64,000 bases of DNA from JBQSUQ01 sp052384575 (GTDB lineage Bacteria > Pseudomonadota > Gammaproteobacteria > Enterobacterales > Pasteurellaceae). The notes under the pieces were generated by a model, which saw nothing but the letters and a program-made list of their open reading frames with translations, was not told where the DNA came from and made no database searches. The translations under genes were made by a program, and so were the position numbers. Positions 1 through 9,067 of the stretch are shown piece after piece (the first letter of the stretch is position 1; every line of letters begins with the position of its first letter). The DNA is taken from NCBI GenBank assembly GCA_052384575.1, contig JBQSUQ010000004.1. The stretch is one strand, 5' to 3'.

Positions 1-15
1 TTTTAGTTAGCAATA

Positions 16-47
16 AAAACGCTGAATGAGATATCATTCAGCGTTTT
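16..47 (-). terminator. Terminator after the LOG-family gene
   Basis: A perfect 14-bp inverted repeat (arms 16-29 and 34-47) encloses a 4-base loop. It lies 13 bases beyond the stop codon of the minus-strand gene ending at 60. The A-rich outer end of the left arm gives a U-rich 3' end on the minus strand. The symmetry means it could also stop transcription entering from the left. Confidence 0.8.
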
Positions 48-59
48 GTTATTCAGTAT

Positions 60-626
60 TTAAATTTCATATTGCCGAATTGGTGGTGGCGTATATTCTG
101 CGATAAATTGTTCAATTTCCTGAAGATTATCTGAAAATAGCGTGTTATTTTGATCCGATTGACTTAAAAAGCCTTGAGCAACCATATGATTTAAAAAGTG
201 TTTTAACGGCTGATAATAACCATCGCTATCAAATAAAATACAAGGATTATTATTTTGTCCAATTCTAGCCCAAGATATCACTTCACTGATTTCCTCTAAG
301 GTTCCAAGACCACCAGCTAAAGCAATATAAGCGTCACCTAATTCAATCATTTTGAGTTTACGCTCTGACATTGAATTAACAATAACTAACTCGTTGAGAC
401 CATTGTGTGCTAATTCACGTTCTTGTAAGAATGTAGGTATAATCCCAATCACTTTACCACCATGTTCCAACACAGAATCTGCCAACAATCCCATTAATCC
501 CGCTTTTCCTCCGCCATAAACCAACGTATGATTTTGCTCTGCAATCCATGTACCCAATGCCTTGGTTTTCTGTTGATGAATCGGATTATTACCTAAATTT
601 GCACCGCAATAGACCGTAATATGCAT
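60..626 (-). CDS. LOG/TIGR00730-family nucleotide phosphoribohydrolase-like protein
   Basis: This is a 188-residue Rossmann-fold protein of the LOG family, whose characterised members release the base from nucleoside 5'-monophosphates. The opening VYCGANLGNN, the nucleotide-binding stretch VYGGGKAGLMG and the motif GGLGTLEE with its catalytic glutamate identify it. In the usual PGGxGTxxE signature the first proline is alanine here (ALAGGLGTLEE); the functional Gly, Thr and Glu are kept. The ATG at 626 is preceded by AAGGA at good spacing. It is monocistronic, followed by a strong terminator, with hypF upstream on the same strand 145 bases away. The substrate cannot be told from sequence; a housekeeping nucleotide-salvage role is an inference. 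Confidence 0.85.
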   Translation of the reverse strand: MHITVYCGANLGNNPIHQQKTKALGTWIAEQNHTLVYGGGKAGLMGLLADSVLEHGGKVIGIIPTFLQERELAHNGLNELVIVNSMSERKLKMIELGDAYIALAGGLGTLEEISEVISWARIGQNNNPCILFDSDGYYQPLKHFLNHMVAQGFLSQSDQNNTLFSDNLQEIEQFIAEYTPPPIRQYEI

Positions 627-687
627 TTTATTTCCTTCTTTGAGTTAAAGTAGCGCTCATATTAGCAAATCAACTAAGGGAATAAAA

Positions 688-765
688 ATGCATTTTTCCG
701 ATTATCAGCAATGGGTTCGCAACGCTATAGCAGTAATGAAAAGTAAAAGTGCGGTGCTTTTTTAG
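688..765 (+). pseudogene. Possible 5' remnant of a gene, 25 codons
   Basis: A short reading frame starts at ATG 688 after a well-placed AAGGGA (676-681). It begins MHFSDYQQWV and stops at TAG 763-765, and its last codons are formed by an uptake signal (747-755). The strong ribosome-binding site and the amphipathic start resemble the beginning of a longer protein. It may be the stub of a deleted gene. I cannot assign the family, and it may be a chance frame in the gap between two minus-strand genes. Confidence 0.2.
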
Positions 766-771
766 CTCATT

Positions 772-3042
772 TTACTTTTGTTGGGCAGCAATAACCGCTT
801 GCCCTAAGCTTAAACCACCATCGTTCATTGGGAATTTATGACCAGTTAGCACATTAAAATCAGATAATTGCTGTTTTAATAAGCGGCGTAGTAGCTGGTT
901 GTGCATCACACCGCCTGAGAACACGATTGTATCGCAGTCGTGGATTTCAGCTTGTTGTCTAGCAAGCGAAGCAAAGCCTTGAGCAAGTGCATAATGAAAT
1001 ATATAGGCTTTATCTGCAGGCTCGGCTTGTTCCTTTAACCAAGATTGCCAAAATACAGCTAAATCTAATTGATTATCTTTAATCGGCATTTTAACTTTAA
1101 AAATAGGCTGATTTTCCACCGCACTTTGATGACAAAATTGAGATTGGCTCGCTAATGCTTCCAATTGACAAGCAGCTTCACCTTCCCAAGAGAGATGTGT
1201 CGGTGCAATACCTAAACCATAAGCGACTGCGTCAAATAAGCGTCCAGTAGAGGAAATTAACGGTGAATTAATGCCTTTTTCTATCGCTTTACTGAGAGGC
1301 TCCCAAGGTAAATCAGCACAACTTTGTTGCATGATTTCTTGCCAATGAGGCACAAATTGTTGCAAATGAGCAAGCCAGTTACGCCATGGTTGTTTAGCTG
1401 CCAAATCGCCGCCTGCAATAGCAACTGCAGGCAATCCACCTAAATGTTTACACTCGGTTGTTGTGGCGAATAGACATTCTCCGCCCCATAGTTGCCCATT
1501 TTCCCCCATGCCAATTCCGTCCATCACAATGCCGATGACTTTGTTGTCACAATGATGTTCTGCCATTACTGCGACAATATGAGCATGATGATGTAATATT
1601 TCTATCTGTGGAATTTGATATTGTTGTGCCAATTGTTTGCCTAATTGGCTAGAAAAATAGCTTGCATGCTTATCAATGGCAATTTTATCTGCTTTGAATT
1701 GATAAATTTGTTCAAAGAGAGCGATATTTTGTTGTAATTGTTGTTGAATTTGTTCATTTGCTGTATCGCCAATATGCTGAGCAACGGTCGCTTTGTTCTG
1801 TCTTAACAAACAGAACGTATTTTTTAAGTCTGAGCCCATTGCTAGCACTGCATCTTCACTCATTTGTGAAAGTTGAATTTCATCAGGTACAAAACCTCTA
1901 GCTCGACGTATCGTTTCTAAACCATCAAAGGCAACACGCAAGATACTGTCATCAGCGCGTTGTAAAATATCTCGGTTATGACAAAGATAAAAATCAGCTA
2001 AATGTGCTAGATTTTTCACCGCACTTTGATTATCTAATTCGGGTGGTTGACCACTCGCATTGGCAGAAGTCATCACTAAGGGGATATTTATCTCGGCTAG
2101 CAACAAATGTTGCAATGGATTACTTGGTAACATCACACCAATTTCACGTAAGTTAGGCGCAATTTCATCACAAATAGACCGCACTTTATGTTTGGCTAAC
2201 AAGACAATGGGGGCTGCTGAGCTTGTGAGTTGTTGCGTTTCTTCTGGCGTTAATTGCTGCAAAAAATGGTGATTTGGCACCATAATCGCTAAGGGTTTTG
2301 TGGGGCGATGTTTACGTTGGCGTAATAATTTCACCGCTTCTGAATTACTCGCATCACAGGCTAAATGAAATCCGCCCAATCCTTTAATGGCAACGATTTT
2401 TCCTTGTTGCAATAAAAGTGCGGTCTGTTTTAGTGCATTTTTTTGTGTGGCAATCTGATGTTCCTTATCTTGTAACCAAATTTGTGGGCCACACTGTGGA
2501 CAAGCGTTGGGTTGCGCATGGAAACGGCGATCTGCTGGATTGTCATATTCTTGTTTACATTTTGTGCACAAAGGAAAATTTGCCATTGATGTGTTAAGGC
2601 GATCATAAGGAATGGCTTTTATAATGGTAAAACGTGGACCGCAATGGGTGCAATTTATAAAAGGATAGTAATAACGTGGGTTTTGTGGATCAAATAATTC
2701 CTTCAAACAATCGGGACAAGTCGCAGCATCAGGTACAATCTGCGTATTCATAACACTTTGTTCACTGTCTCGAATAATGAATGTATTCGTTGAAATTTGC
2801 GAAAATTGCACCGCACTTTGAATAACCTCATCAATAGTCGCTAGAGGAGGAAGGGTTGTTGTCAGCTCATTTAAAAACTGTTGTAAATGAGAAATATTAG
2901 GTTGATACAGTCGAATTAATACGCCTTGTCCGTCATTACAAACATCGCCATGAAACTGATATTTATTGGCTAATAGCCAAACAAAAGGGCGAAATCCAAC
3001 CCCTTGAACTTTCCCTTTAATGCGTAATTCTATCCCTTGCAT
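772..3042 (-). CDS. hypF: Carbamoyltransferase HypF, [NiFe]-hydrogenase maturation
   Basis: HypF uses carbamoyl phosphate and ATP to place a carbamoyl group on HypE, the first step in making the cyanide ligands of the [NiFe] centre. The 756 residues match the usual length. An acylphosphatase domain comes first (GKVQGVGFRPF, residues 10-20), then zinc-binding Cys pairs at 109/112, 131/134, 159/162 and 181/184, a YrdC-like domain, and a Kae1-like domain with HHHAH and GGVMHNQLL. The ATG at 3042 follows AAGGA. The gene diverges from the hyf operon with a 274-base shared upstream region. It is the partner of hypA at 19427; hypB, hypC, hypD and hypE are not in the window and must be elsewhere for the hydrogenase to mature. 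The gene contains five exact uptake signals, so it has probably been in this lineage a long time. Confidence 0.97.
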   Translation of the reverse strand: MQGIELRIKGKVQGVGFRPFVWLLANKYQFHGDVCNDGQGVLIRLYQPNISHLQQFLNELTTTLPPLATIDEVIQSAVQFSQISTNTFIIRDSEQSVMNTQIVPDAATCPDCLKELFDPQNPRYYYPFINCTHCGPRFTIIKAIPYDRLNTSMANFPLCTKCKQEYDNPADRRFHAQPNACPQCGPQIWLQDKEHQIATQKNALKQTALLLQQGKIVAIKGLGGFHLACDASNSEAVKLLRQRKHRPTKPLAIMVPNHHFLQQLTPEETQQLTSSAAPIVLLAKHKVRSICDEIAPNLREIGVMLPSNPLQHLLLAEINIPLVMTSANASGQPPELDNQSAVKNLAHLADFYLCHNRDILQRADDSILRVAFDGLETIRRARGFVPDEIQLSQMSEDAVLAMGSDLKNTFCLLRQNKATVAQHIGDTANEQIQQQLQQNIALFEQIYQFKADKIAIDKHASYFSSQLGKQLAQQYQIPQIEILHHHAHIVAVMAEHHCDNKVIGIVMDGIGMGENGQLWGGECLFATTTECKHLGGLPAVAIAGGDLAAKQPWRNWLAHLQQFVPHWQEIMQQSCADLPWEPLSKAIEKGINSPLISSTGRLFDAVAYGLGIAPTHLSWEGEAACQLEALASQSQFCHQSAVENQPIFKVKMPIKDNQLDLAVFWQSWLKEQAEPADKAYIFHYALAQGFASLARQQAEIHDCDTIVFSGGVMHNQLLRRLLKQQLSDFNVLTGHKFPMNDGGLSLGQAVIAAQQK

Positions 3043-3180
3043 ATCCTTGTTTTTCCTGTAAATAAAATAATAATTATTTTTATCTAAAACATTTTTTTTA
3101 CATTAATAACGTTATTTTAACTTAATGATATTAAAAGAAAATTTCAATTTTGTTAAAAAAATATGAAAAGTAATTTTTTC

Positions 3181-3194
3181 ATGATCTTAATCAA
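3181..3194 (+). promoter_or_regulatory. Putative FNR box of the hyf operon
   Basis: ATGATCTTAATCAA differs from the FNR consensus TTGATNNNNATCAA at one of ten defined positions. It lies 123 bases before the hyfA start, in the region shared with divergent hypF. FNR activation under anaerobiosis fits formate hydrogenlyase. The -10 element downstream is not clear (candidates near 3224-3239), so I do not assign a transcription start. No GG-N10-GC sigma-54 element is visible. Confidence 0.6.
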
Positions 3195-3316
3195 GGAAAA
3201 ATAATTTTTCCGGTGAAATTTGGTAAATATTGGTAGTATCCTTACAAAAAAAGTGGACACTTGCGGTCAAACTTTTTTTGAATTTTATCACTAATTTTTA
3301 GTAGGGGGAAAACTAT

Positions 3317-3916
3317 ATGAACCGTTTTGTTATAGGCGATCCCAAAGACTGCATTGGCTGTAATACTTGTATGGCAGCTTGTAGTGAAGTGCATAAAGCC
3401 TTTGGATTGCAATCTTTTCCACGTCTTCAAGTGATGCGTAATGATGATGTGACTGTACCAATTTTATGTCGCCACTGTGATGATTCACCTTGTGAGACAG
3501 TTTGTCCAGTTCATGCAATTACGCACGAAGGAGATACTATTCAATTAAATGAAGGTCTATGTATCGGCTGTAAACTTTGTGGTATTGCTTGTCCGTTTGG
3601 TGCAATTACACAGCATGGTAGTGGTCCAATTGATGCACCGACCTATTACGAACATTTTACTTTTACTGATGCAGTAAAACGTGATGTTCGTGTTTCTCCA
3701 GATAATTCCAATGTTGGTAATATGTTAGCATGGCAGCCGGGTGTAAAAGCCATTGCGGTAAAATGTGACCTTTGTTACTTCCGTCCAGAAGGACCAGCTT
3801 GTGTACAAACTTGTCCAACGAAGACGCTATTTATTATTAGCGACGAAAGTATTGAAGAAGCTAATAAACGTAAACGTGAAATGGCAATGACCAGTTCGCC
3901 TGTAATTCCACGTTAA
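3317..3916 (+). CDS. hyfA: Hydrogenase-4 electron-transfer ferredoxin HyfA
   Basis: This 199-residue polyferredoxin resembles HyfA, HycB and HydN. It has several Cys clusters for [4Fe-4S] centres, beginning CIGCNTCMAAC and continuing with CRHCDDSPCETVCP, CIGCKLCGIACPFG and CDLCYFRPEGPACVQTCP. In formate hydrogenlyase this subunit bridges the formate dehydrogenase to the hydrogenase arm. It is the only HycB/HydN-type protein in the window, so it is the probable docking partner of FdhF. The start at 3317 follows AGGGGG. It is the first gene of the operon, 32 bases before hyfB. Assignment to HyfA rather than HydN rests mainly on its position. Confidence 0.92.
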   Translation: MNRFVIGDPKDCIGCNTCMAACSEVHKAFGLQSFPRLQVMRNDDVTVPILCRHCDDSPCETVCPVHAITHEGDTIQLNEGLCIGCKLCGIACPFGAITQHGSGPIDAPTYYEHFTFTDAVKRDVRVSPDNSNVGNMLAWQPGVKAIAVKCDLCYFRPEGPACVQTCPTKTLFIISDESIEEANKRKREMAMTSSPVIPR

Positions 3917-3948
3917 TTGTTTCCAACTTTAATCAATGGAGTGACCTT

Positions 3949-5967
3949 ATGAGTACCATAATTTTGCTCATCACTGCCTTGTTGATTTATGTCATCGGCG
4001 CGTTCATTTCTTTGTATATGAGTAAAAATGAACAGCTTTCGATCAATATATCTGGCGTGACCAGTATTTTGGGCGGAGTGTTAGGCATCTTAGCCGCAGC
4101 CCCTGTACTTATCAGCAACGAAACGGCAACCATGCTGTTTGAAACACCATTTTCTTTTGCGCCTTATTCTATCCGAGTGGATGGTTTAGCTGCATTTATG
4201 GTGTGTGTGATTTCCTTACTCGTCATTGTTACTGCGATTTATTCCTTCTCCTATGTACAAGAATATAAAGGGAAAGGTGCAGGAACAATGGGCTTTTTTA
4301 TGAATATGTTTATTGCGTCAATGGTGGGATTGGCGACAACAGACAATGCATTCTTTTTCTTAGTCTTTTTTGAAATGATGTCGCTTGCTTCTTACTTCTT
4401 AGTATTAACAGAGCAAGATGATAATGCAACCAATGCAGGTTTATTATACTTCTTCATTGCCCATGCCGGTTCAGTGTTGATTATGATAGCCTTCTTTATT
4501 TTCTACTGCTACGCAGGTAGCTTTGAATTTGAAGCATTCCGTCAAACAAAACTTTCCCCAGTACTTAGTTTCATTGTCTTTATGCTTGCTTTCCTCGGTT
4601 TCGGTGCAAAAGCAGGTATGATTCCGTTACATGGCTGGTTACCAAAAGCTCACCCAGCAGCGCCTTCTCATGCGTCTGCATTAATGTCCGGTGTGATGGT
4701 TAAAATCGGTATTTTCGGTATCATTAAAGTAGGCATTGATTTACTTGGTGCAGATAACCTTTGGTTTGGTGTGATTGTTCTTGGTTTTGGTGCTGTGTCC
4801 TCTGTGTTAGGGGTACTTTACGCACTTGCAGAACATGATATCAAACGCTTACTTGCATACCATACAGTTGAAAACATCGGTATTATTATGATGGGTGTGG
4901 GTGTTGGTATGATTGGTATCGCAATTCAAAATCCAATTCTTGCAACTGTTGGTTTGTTGGGTGGTTTATATCACTTATTAAACCATGCGGTGTTTAAAGG
5001 TTTATTATTCCTTGGCGCAGGTTCTGTGATGTATCGCTTACATACTAAAGATATGGATTTAATGGGTGGCTTAGGCAAATTGATGCCTTACACCGCACTT
5101 TGCTTCCTAATTGGTACTATGGCGATTTCCGCATTACCACCATTTAATGGTTTTGTCAGTGAATGGTTTACCTATCAATCATTATTTACTTTAAGCCAAA
5201 CTGATTCAGTGGTGCTCAAAATTGCAGGCCCCGTGGCAATTATTATGCTAGCGTTAACTGGTGCATTAGCGGCATTATGTTTCGTTAAAGTATATGGTAT
5301 TAGCTTCGGTGGTGCGCCTCGTAGTGAAAAAGCCGCGCAAGCAAGAGAAGTCCCTCGCCCAATGTTAATCGCTATGGCGGTGCTTGCTGTATGCTGTGTG
5401 TTGTTAGGTATCGGTGCTTCAGTTATTACACCTGTAATTGCAAAAATTTCAACCGCACTTTCAGGTCTAAATGGTTTCCCTCTTGCAGAAAATGGTACTG
5501 TTGTTTCAAGTCCAGAACCATACACCGCACTTTCTACTCCTATGGTGGCTATTATGCTTATCGCGTTCTTCGCGGTACCTTTCGCGTTATATAGCTTCAC
5601 CAAAGATAAACGTTTATCTGATAGTGCAAAAGGCAATCCTTGGGCTTGTGGTTATGCATATGAAGCCGAAATGGCAAGTTCAGCTGGCGGTTTCACCCGT
5701 CCATTAAGAACGATGTTTAAACCACTTTACACAATTCGTAAAACCTTTGACCCTGCACCATTAAGCCAAAAAGGTATTGATGCAGTGATTAAAGGTGCGA
5801 CTCAAGCAGAGCCATTCTGGGAAGATAAAGTCACAATGCCAATTGCCCATTTTATTCCTCGTATAGCGTCTAAAATCCAAGGGCTACAAGGAGGTGACTT
5901 CCGTGTATATTGCGTTTATTTCGTAGTTGCACTGGTAATTTTATTGGCTGTAGCCGCATCTATGTAG
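3949..5967 (+). CDS. hyfB: Hydrogenase-4 membrane subunit HyfB (antiporter-like)
   Basis: This 672-residue integral membrane protein belongs to the NuoL/NuoM/Mrp antiporter-like family. Multiple hydrophobic helices run through the sequence, with the conserved block around GFGAKAGMIPLHGWLPKAHPAAPSH (positions 4600-4675) that carries the essential lysine, and HDIKRLLAYHTVENIG further on. The C-terminal part (about residues 560-630) is hydrophilic and contains NPWACGYAYE, as in HycC and HyfB. The family couples electron transfer to ion movement across the inner membrane; whether this complex does so is not shown. It holds three uptake signals. It ends 13 bases before hyfC. Confidence 0.95.
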   Translation: MSTIILLITALLIYVIGAFISLYMSKNEQLSINISGVTSILGGVLGILAAAPVLISNETATMLFETPFSFAPYSIRVDGLAAFMVCVISLLVIVTAIYSFSYVQEYKGKGAGTMGFFMNMFIASMVGLATTDNAFFFLVFFEMMSLASYFLVLTEQDDNATNAGLLYFFIAHAGSVLIMIAFFIFYCYAGSFEFEAFRQTKLSPVLSFIVFMLAFLGFGAKAGMIPLHGWLPKAHPAAPSHASALMSGVMVKIGIFGIIKVGIDLLGADNLWFGVIVLGFGAVSSVLGVLYALAEHDIKRLLAYHTVENIGIIMMGVGVGMIGIAIQNPILATVGLLGGLYHLLNHAVFKGLLFLGAGSVMYRLHTKDMDLMGGLGKLMPYTALCFLIGTMAISALPPFNGFVSEWFTYQSLFTLSQTDSVVLKIAGPVAIIMLALTGALAALCFVKVYGISFGGAPRSEKAAQAREVPRPMLIAMAVLAVCCVLLGIGASVITPVIAKISTALSGLNGFPLAENGTVVSSPEPYTALSTPMVAIMLIAFFAVPFALYSFTKDKRLSDSAKGNPWACGYAYEAEMASSAGGFTRPLRTMFKPLYTIRKTFDPAPLSQKGIDAVIKGATQAEPFWEDKVTMPIAHFIPRIASKIQGLQGGDFRVYCVYFVVALVILLAVAASM

Positions 5968-5980
5968 GGGAGGGAGGATT

Positions 5981-6943
5981 ATGATTAATTTACCTTCAGA
6001 AATTGCTACATCAGGTGGAATGTTTATTTTAGGATTAATTCAAGCGCTCATTTTGTTAGCCTTAGCGCCATTGTTTTCGGGTATTTCTCGAATGATTAGA
6101 GCTAGAATTCAATCCCGTCGTGGTCCTGGCGTATTACAAGATTATCGTGATATTGTTAAGTTGATGAAACGACAAAACATTTATCCTGAAAATGCAAGTT
6201 TAGTTTCAAAAGTAATGCCTTATGTTTTAATCAGTACTGTACTTGTAGTAGCAATGAGTTTGCCTATGTTTACTCACGCTTCTCCTTTTGGTGCTGGTGG
6301 CGACTTGATTACGGCTATTTATCTCTTTGCATTATTCCGTTTCTTCTTTTCTATTGCAGGGTTAGATAGCAACAGCTCTTTCTCTAATATTGGTGCAAGT
6401 CGTGAAGTTACTTTAGGTGTTCTTGTTGAGCCTATCTTAATGTTGTCTTTATTAGTTATCGCATTAGTTGCTGGTTCAACTAACTTTGGTGTGATTTCTA
6501 CTGTATTAGGCACACAAACTTGGGGTTATCCAGGTGCAACTGTTGTTGCTCTTGTAGCCGCTGCCTTTGCTATCTTTATTGAGATGGGAAAAATTCCATT
6601 CGATTTAGCAGAAGCGGAGCAAGAGTTACAAGAAGGTCCTTTAACAGAATATTCAGGTCCAGCGTTTGCACTGATTAAAGTGGGTCTAAGCCTTAAATCA
6701 ATGGTTGTTGCGTCAATCTTTGTGAGCGTATTACTTCCATTCGGTGCAGCTGAACAAATTACCATTAGCGGCGTATTTTTAGGTGCGATAGCTTTCTTCT
6801 TAAAATTAATCGTTGCTTTTGTATTGGCTTGTATATTTGAAAATACCCTTGCTCGTACACGTTTTATGTTAGCAGGACGTTTAACCATCATTGGCTTTAG
6901 CGTTTCCGTACTGGCATTTGTTTTCTATTTGATTGGATTGTAA
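5981..6943 (+). CDS. hyfC: Hydrogenase-4 membrane subunit HyfC (NuoH-like)
   Basis: This 320-residue membrane protein is the HycD/HyfC homologue of complex I NuoH. It contains the cytoplasmic loop SRRGPGVLQDYRDIVKLMKR near the start and EMGKIPFDLAEAEQELQEGP about two thirds along, both typical of the family surface that contacts the iron-sulfur module. Hydrophobic helices fill the rest. A very strong GGGAGGGAGG precedes the ATG. It lies between hyfB and hyfD with short gaps, consistent with one transcript. Confidence 0.95.
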   Translation: MINLPSEIATSGGMFILGLIQALILLALAPLFSGISRMIRARIQSRRGPGVLQDYRDIVKLMKRQNIYPENASLVSKVMPYVLISTVLVVAMSLPMFTHASPFGAGGDLITAIYLFALFRFFFSIAGLDSNSSFSNIGASREVTLGVLVEPILMLSLLVIALVAGSTNFGVISTVLGTQTWGYPGATVVALVAAAFAIFIEMGKIPFDLAEAEQELQEGPLTEYSGPAFALIKVGLSLKSMVVASIFVSVLLPFGAAEQITISGVFLGAIAFFLKLIVAFVLACIFENTLARTRFMLAGRLTIIGFSVSVLAFVFYLIGL

Positions 6944-6953
6944 GGAGGAAAAA

Positions 6954-8411
6954 ATGGAAAATTTAGCTCTATTTACAATCATTCTTCCATTTATCGGTGC
7001 TTTTATCGTTGGATTGGTTAAAAATGAAAAACTTTTCCCTCGTCTAGCCGTTATTTTCTCTGCAATAGCAACGTTGGGGACTGTTATCTTAGCGTGCTTA
7101 TGGAAAGGCGCTGCAACAAGCACCTTATCTATTGATGTATTGAAATTTGGCGATACAACTGTATGGGGTTTTACCTTTGATGCAGTGAGTACCTTAATTG
7201 GTTTTGTTGTGGTTGGTCTTGGGTTCTTAATTGTCCTTTATTCTTGTGGTTACTTAACAACTTTGAATAAAGAACATGCTCATGCACCAATGCCTCGCTT
7301 CTATGCTTTCTTGCTCATCTTCATCGGGGCAATGGCTGGATTGGTTTATTCATCAACTTTAATTGGTCAATTATTGTTCTTTGAAATTACCGGTGCTTGT
7401 TCTTGGTCATTAATCAGTTATTACCAAACACCAAAAGCGCAAGCTTCAGCGATGAAAGCGTTAATTATTACTCACGTCGGGGCAATTGGTTTATATATCG
7501 CAGCGGCCTTCTTGTTTAGCAAAACAGGCACATTCTCTATTATGGCGTTGGAGCAACTTGATCCAAGTGCGAAAACCATCGTCTTATTTGGTGTGATGTT
7601 TGCGGCTTGGGGTAAATCAGCACAATTACCAATGCAAATTTGGTTACCAAATGCGATGGAAGCACCAACACCTGTGAGTGCATATTTGCACGCTGCTTCT
7701 ATGGTTAAAGTTGGGGTGTATATTTTTGCTCGCGCATTGATGTCAGCTGGTGATGTACCTGAAATCGTTGGTAATGTCGGTTTAATCATGGCAATGATTA
7801 CCTTAATTTACGGTTTCTTAATGTACTTACCGCAAACCGATTTAAAACGCTTATTAGCTTATTCAACTATTACACAACTTTCTTATATCTTCATTGGGTT
7901 ATCGCTTTTCGCCTTAGGTTCAAAATTAGCGTTGATTGCCGCAATTGCTTACATTTTCAACCATGCGTTCGCAAAAAGCTTATTCTTCCTTGTTGCAGGT
8001 TCTTTAGCTTATGCAACAGGTACACGCTCAATGCCAAGATTAAAAGGTATTATGCAAAAAATGCCATTAGTTGGTACGGGTTTTGGGATTGCCGCATTAG
8101 CAATTTCTGGGGTGCCGCCATTTAACGGATTCTTCAGTAAATTCCCATTATTCGCTGCCGGTTTTGAATTAGGTTCAGCACATAGTTGGATTGCATTCTT
8201 AATGGTGTTAGCACTCATTGAAAGTACAGCCACTTTTGTTTGGTTATTGTATAAATTTGGTCAATGTGTGGTAGGCAAACCGTCAGAAGAAGTAGAAAAC
8301 GCACAGCCATTAACAACAACAATGAATATTGTATTAGTGGTATTAATGGTAATGTCTGTTTGCTCAAGCTTCATCGCGGCTTATTGGTTAGAAACCCCTT
8401 GGTTGAATTAA
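6954..8411 (+). CDS. hyfD: Hydrogenase-4 membrane subunit HyfD (antiporter-like)
   Basis: This 485-residue NuoL/NuoN-like subunit is present in hydrogenase-4 but absent from hydrogenase-3 (Hyc) complexes. The conserved segment AAWGKSAQLPMQIWLPNAME and the later block around DLKRLLAYSTITQLSY are the family's ion-channel elements. The ATG at 6954 is chosen because AAGGAGG lies 6 bases before it. An in-frame ATG at 6933 would overlap the end of hyfC and lacks a ribosome-binding site. With HyfB and HyfF it gives the complex three antiporter-like subunits. Confidence 0.93.
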   Translation: MENLALFTIILPFIGAFIVGLVKNEKLFPRLAVIFSAIATLGTVILACLWKGAATSTLSIDVLKFGDTTVWGFTFDAVSTLIGFVVVGLGFLIVLYSCGYLTTLNKEHAHAPMPRFYAFLLIFIGAMAGLVYSSTLIGQLLFFEITGACSWSLISYYQTPKAQASAMKALIITHVGAIGLYIAAAFLFSKTGTFSIMALEQLDPSAKTIVLFGVMFAAWGKSAQLPMQIWLPNAMEAPTPVSAYLHAASMVKVGVYIFARALMSAGDVPEIVGNVGLIMAMITLIYGFLMYLPQTDLKRLLAYSTITQLSYIFIGLSLFALGSKLALIAAIAYIFNHAFAKSLFFLVAGSLAYATGTRSMPRLKGIMQKMPLVGTGFGIAALAISGVPPFNGFFSKFPLFAAGFELGSAHSWIAFLMVLALIESTATFVWLLYKFGQCVVGKPSEEVENAQPLTTTMNIVLVVLMVMSVCSSFIAAYWLETPWLN

Positions 8412-8421
8412 GGAGCGGATT

Positions 8422-9063
8422 ATGTTGATGATAAATACGTTAGCTGGTTTGTTGATCCTGACTTCTCTTGCCGTCATTATGGAAAAAACGACGAAAAAAG
8501 CTACCGCACTTTATATGGCACAGTCTTTAGTGCTTGTGGGGACGTTTGTATTCCTAGCCGCAGAGATGGATGCCCATGAACTTTACATGTGGTCAATCAG
8601 TGCTTTTGTAACTAAAGTATTGATTGTACCAGCAATTTTATACTACACAGCGAAGAAAGTAGATGAAAGCACAGTTCCTACACTTTCATTGAATGCAGCA
8701 TGGTTGTTACCAATTACAGCAGCAATTATTGTGCTATCTTACTTGGCAACAACTTCGGTTGAGCTCCCTTTGGCTGATAGTTTGAAACCTGCGTTGTCTG
8801 TATCATTGAGCCACTTTTTGATCGGTTTAATGTGCATTGTGAGCCAACGTAGCATTCTCAAACAGGTATTTGGCTATTGCTTAATGGAAAATGGTTCACA
8901 TTTAACATTGGCATTATTAGCTAACAAAGCGCCTGAATTAGTCGAAATTGGTATTGCGACAGATGCCTTATTTGCTGTGGTTATTATGGCGATGTTAGTG
9001 CTTAAAATTTACCGTACTTTGCATACATTAGATGCAAAACAATTAACGGAATTACGGGGGTAA
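8422..9063 (+). CDS. hyfE: Hydrogenase-4 membrane subunit HyfE
   Basis: This is a 213-residue hydrophobic protein of the HyfE family (the E. coli protein has 216). It has about seven predicted membrane helices and no cofactor motifs; the N-terminal half resembles NuoK. It is found only in hydrogenase-4 type complexes, so together with hyfD and hyfF it separates this system from the Hyc type. AAGGAGC precedes the ATG. The next gene starts 4 bases after its stop, indicating translational linkage. Confidence 0.92.
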   Translation: MLMINTLAGLLILTSLAVIMEKTTKKATALYMAQSLVLVGTFVFLAAEMDAHELYMWSISAFVTKVLIVPAILYYTAKKVDESTVPTLSLNAAWLLPITAAIIVLSYLATTSVELPLADSLKPALSVSLSHFLIGLMCIVSQRSILKQVFGYCLMENGSHLTLALLANKAPELVEIGIATDALFAVVIMAMLVLKIYRTLHTLDAKQLTELRG

Positions 9064-9067
9064 CGCT

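Noticed and set aside
3221..3270. Sigma-54 (-24/-12) promoter for hyf near TGGACACTTGC
   Set aside because: GG and GC are only 6 bases apart; the required spacing is 10.
5175..5636. Long antisense reading frames across hyfB, hyfC, hyfD, hyfF, aceF and gyrA
   Set aside because: They lie opposite strongly conserved genes, have no ribosome-binding site or family match, and reflect codon bias of the sense gene.
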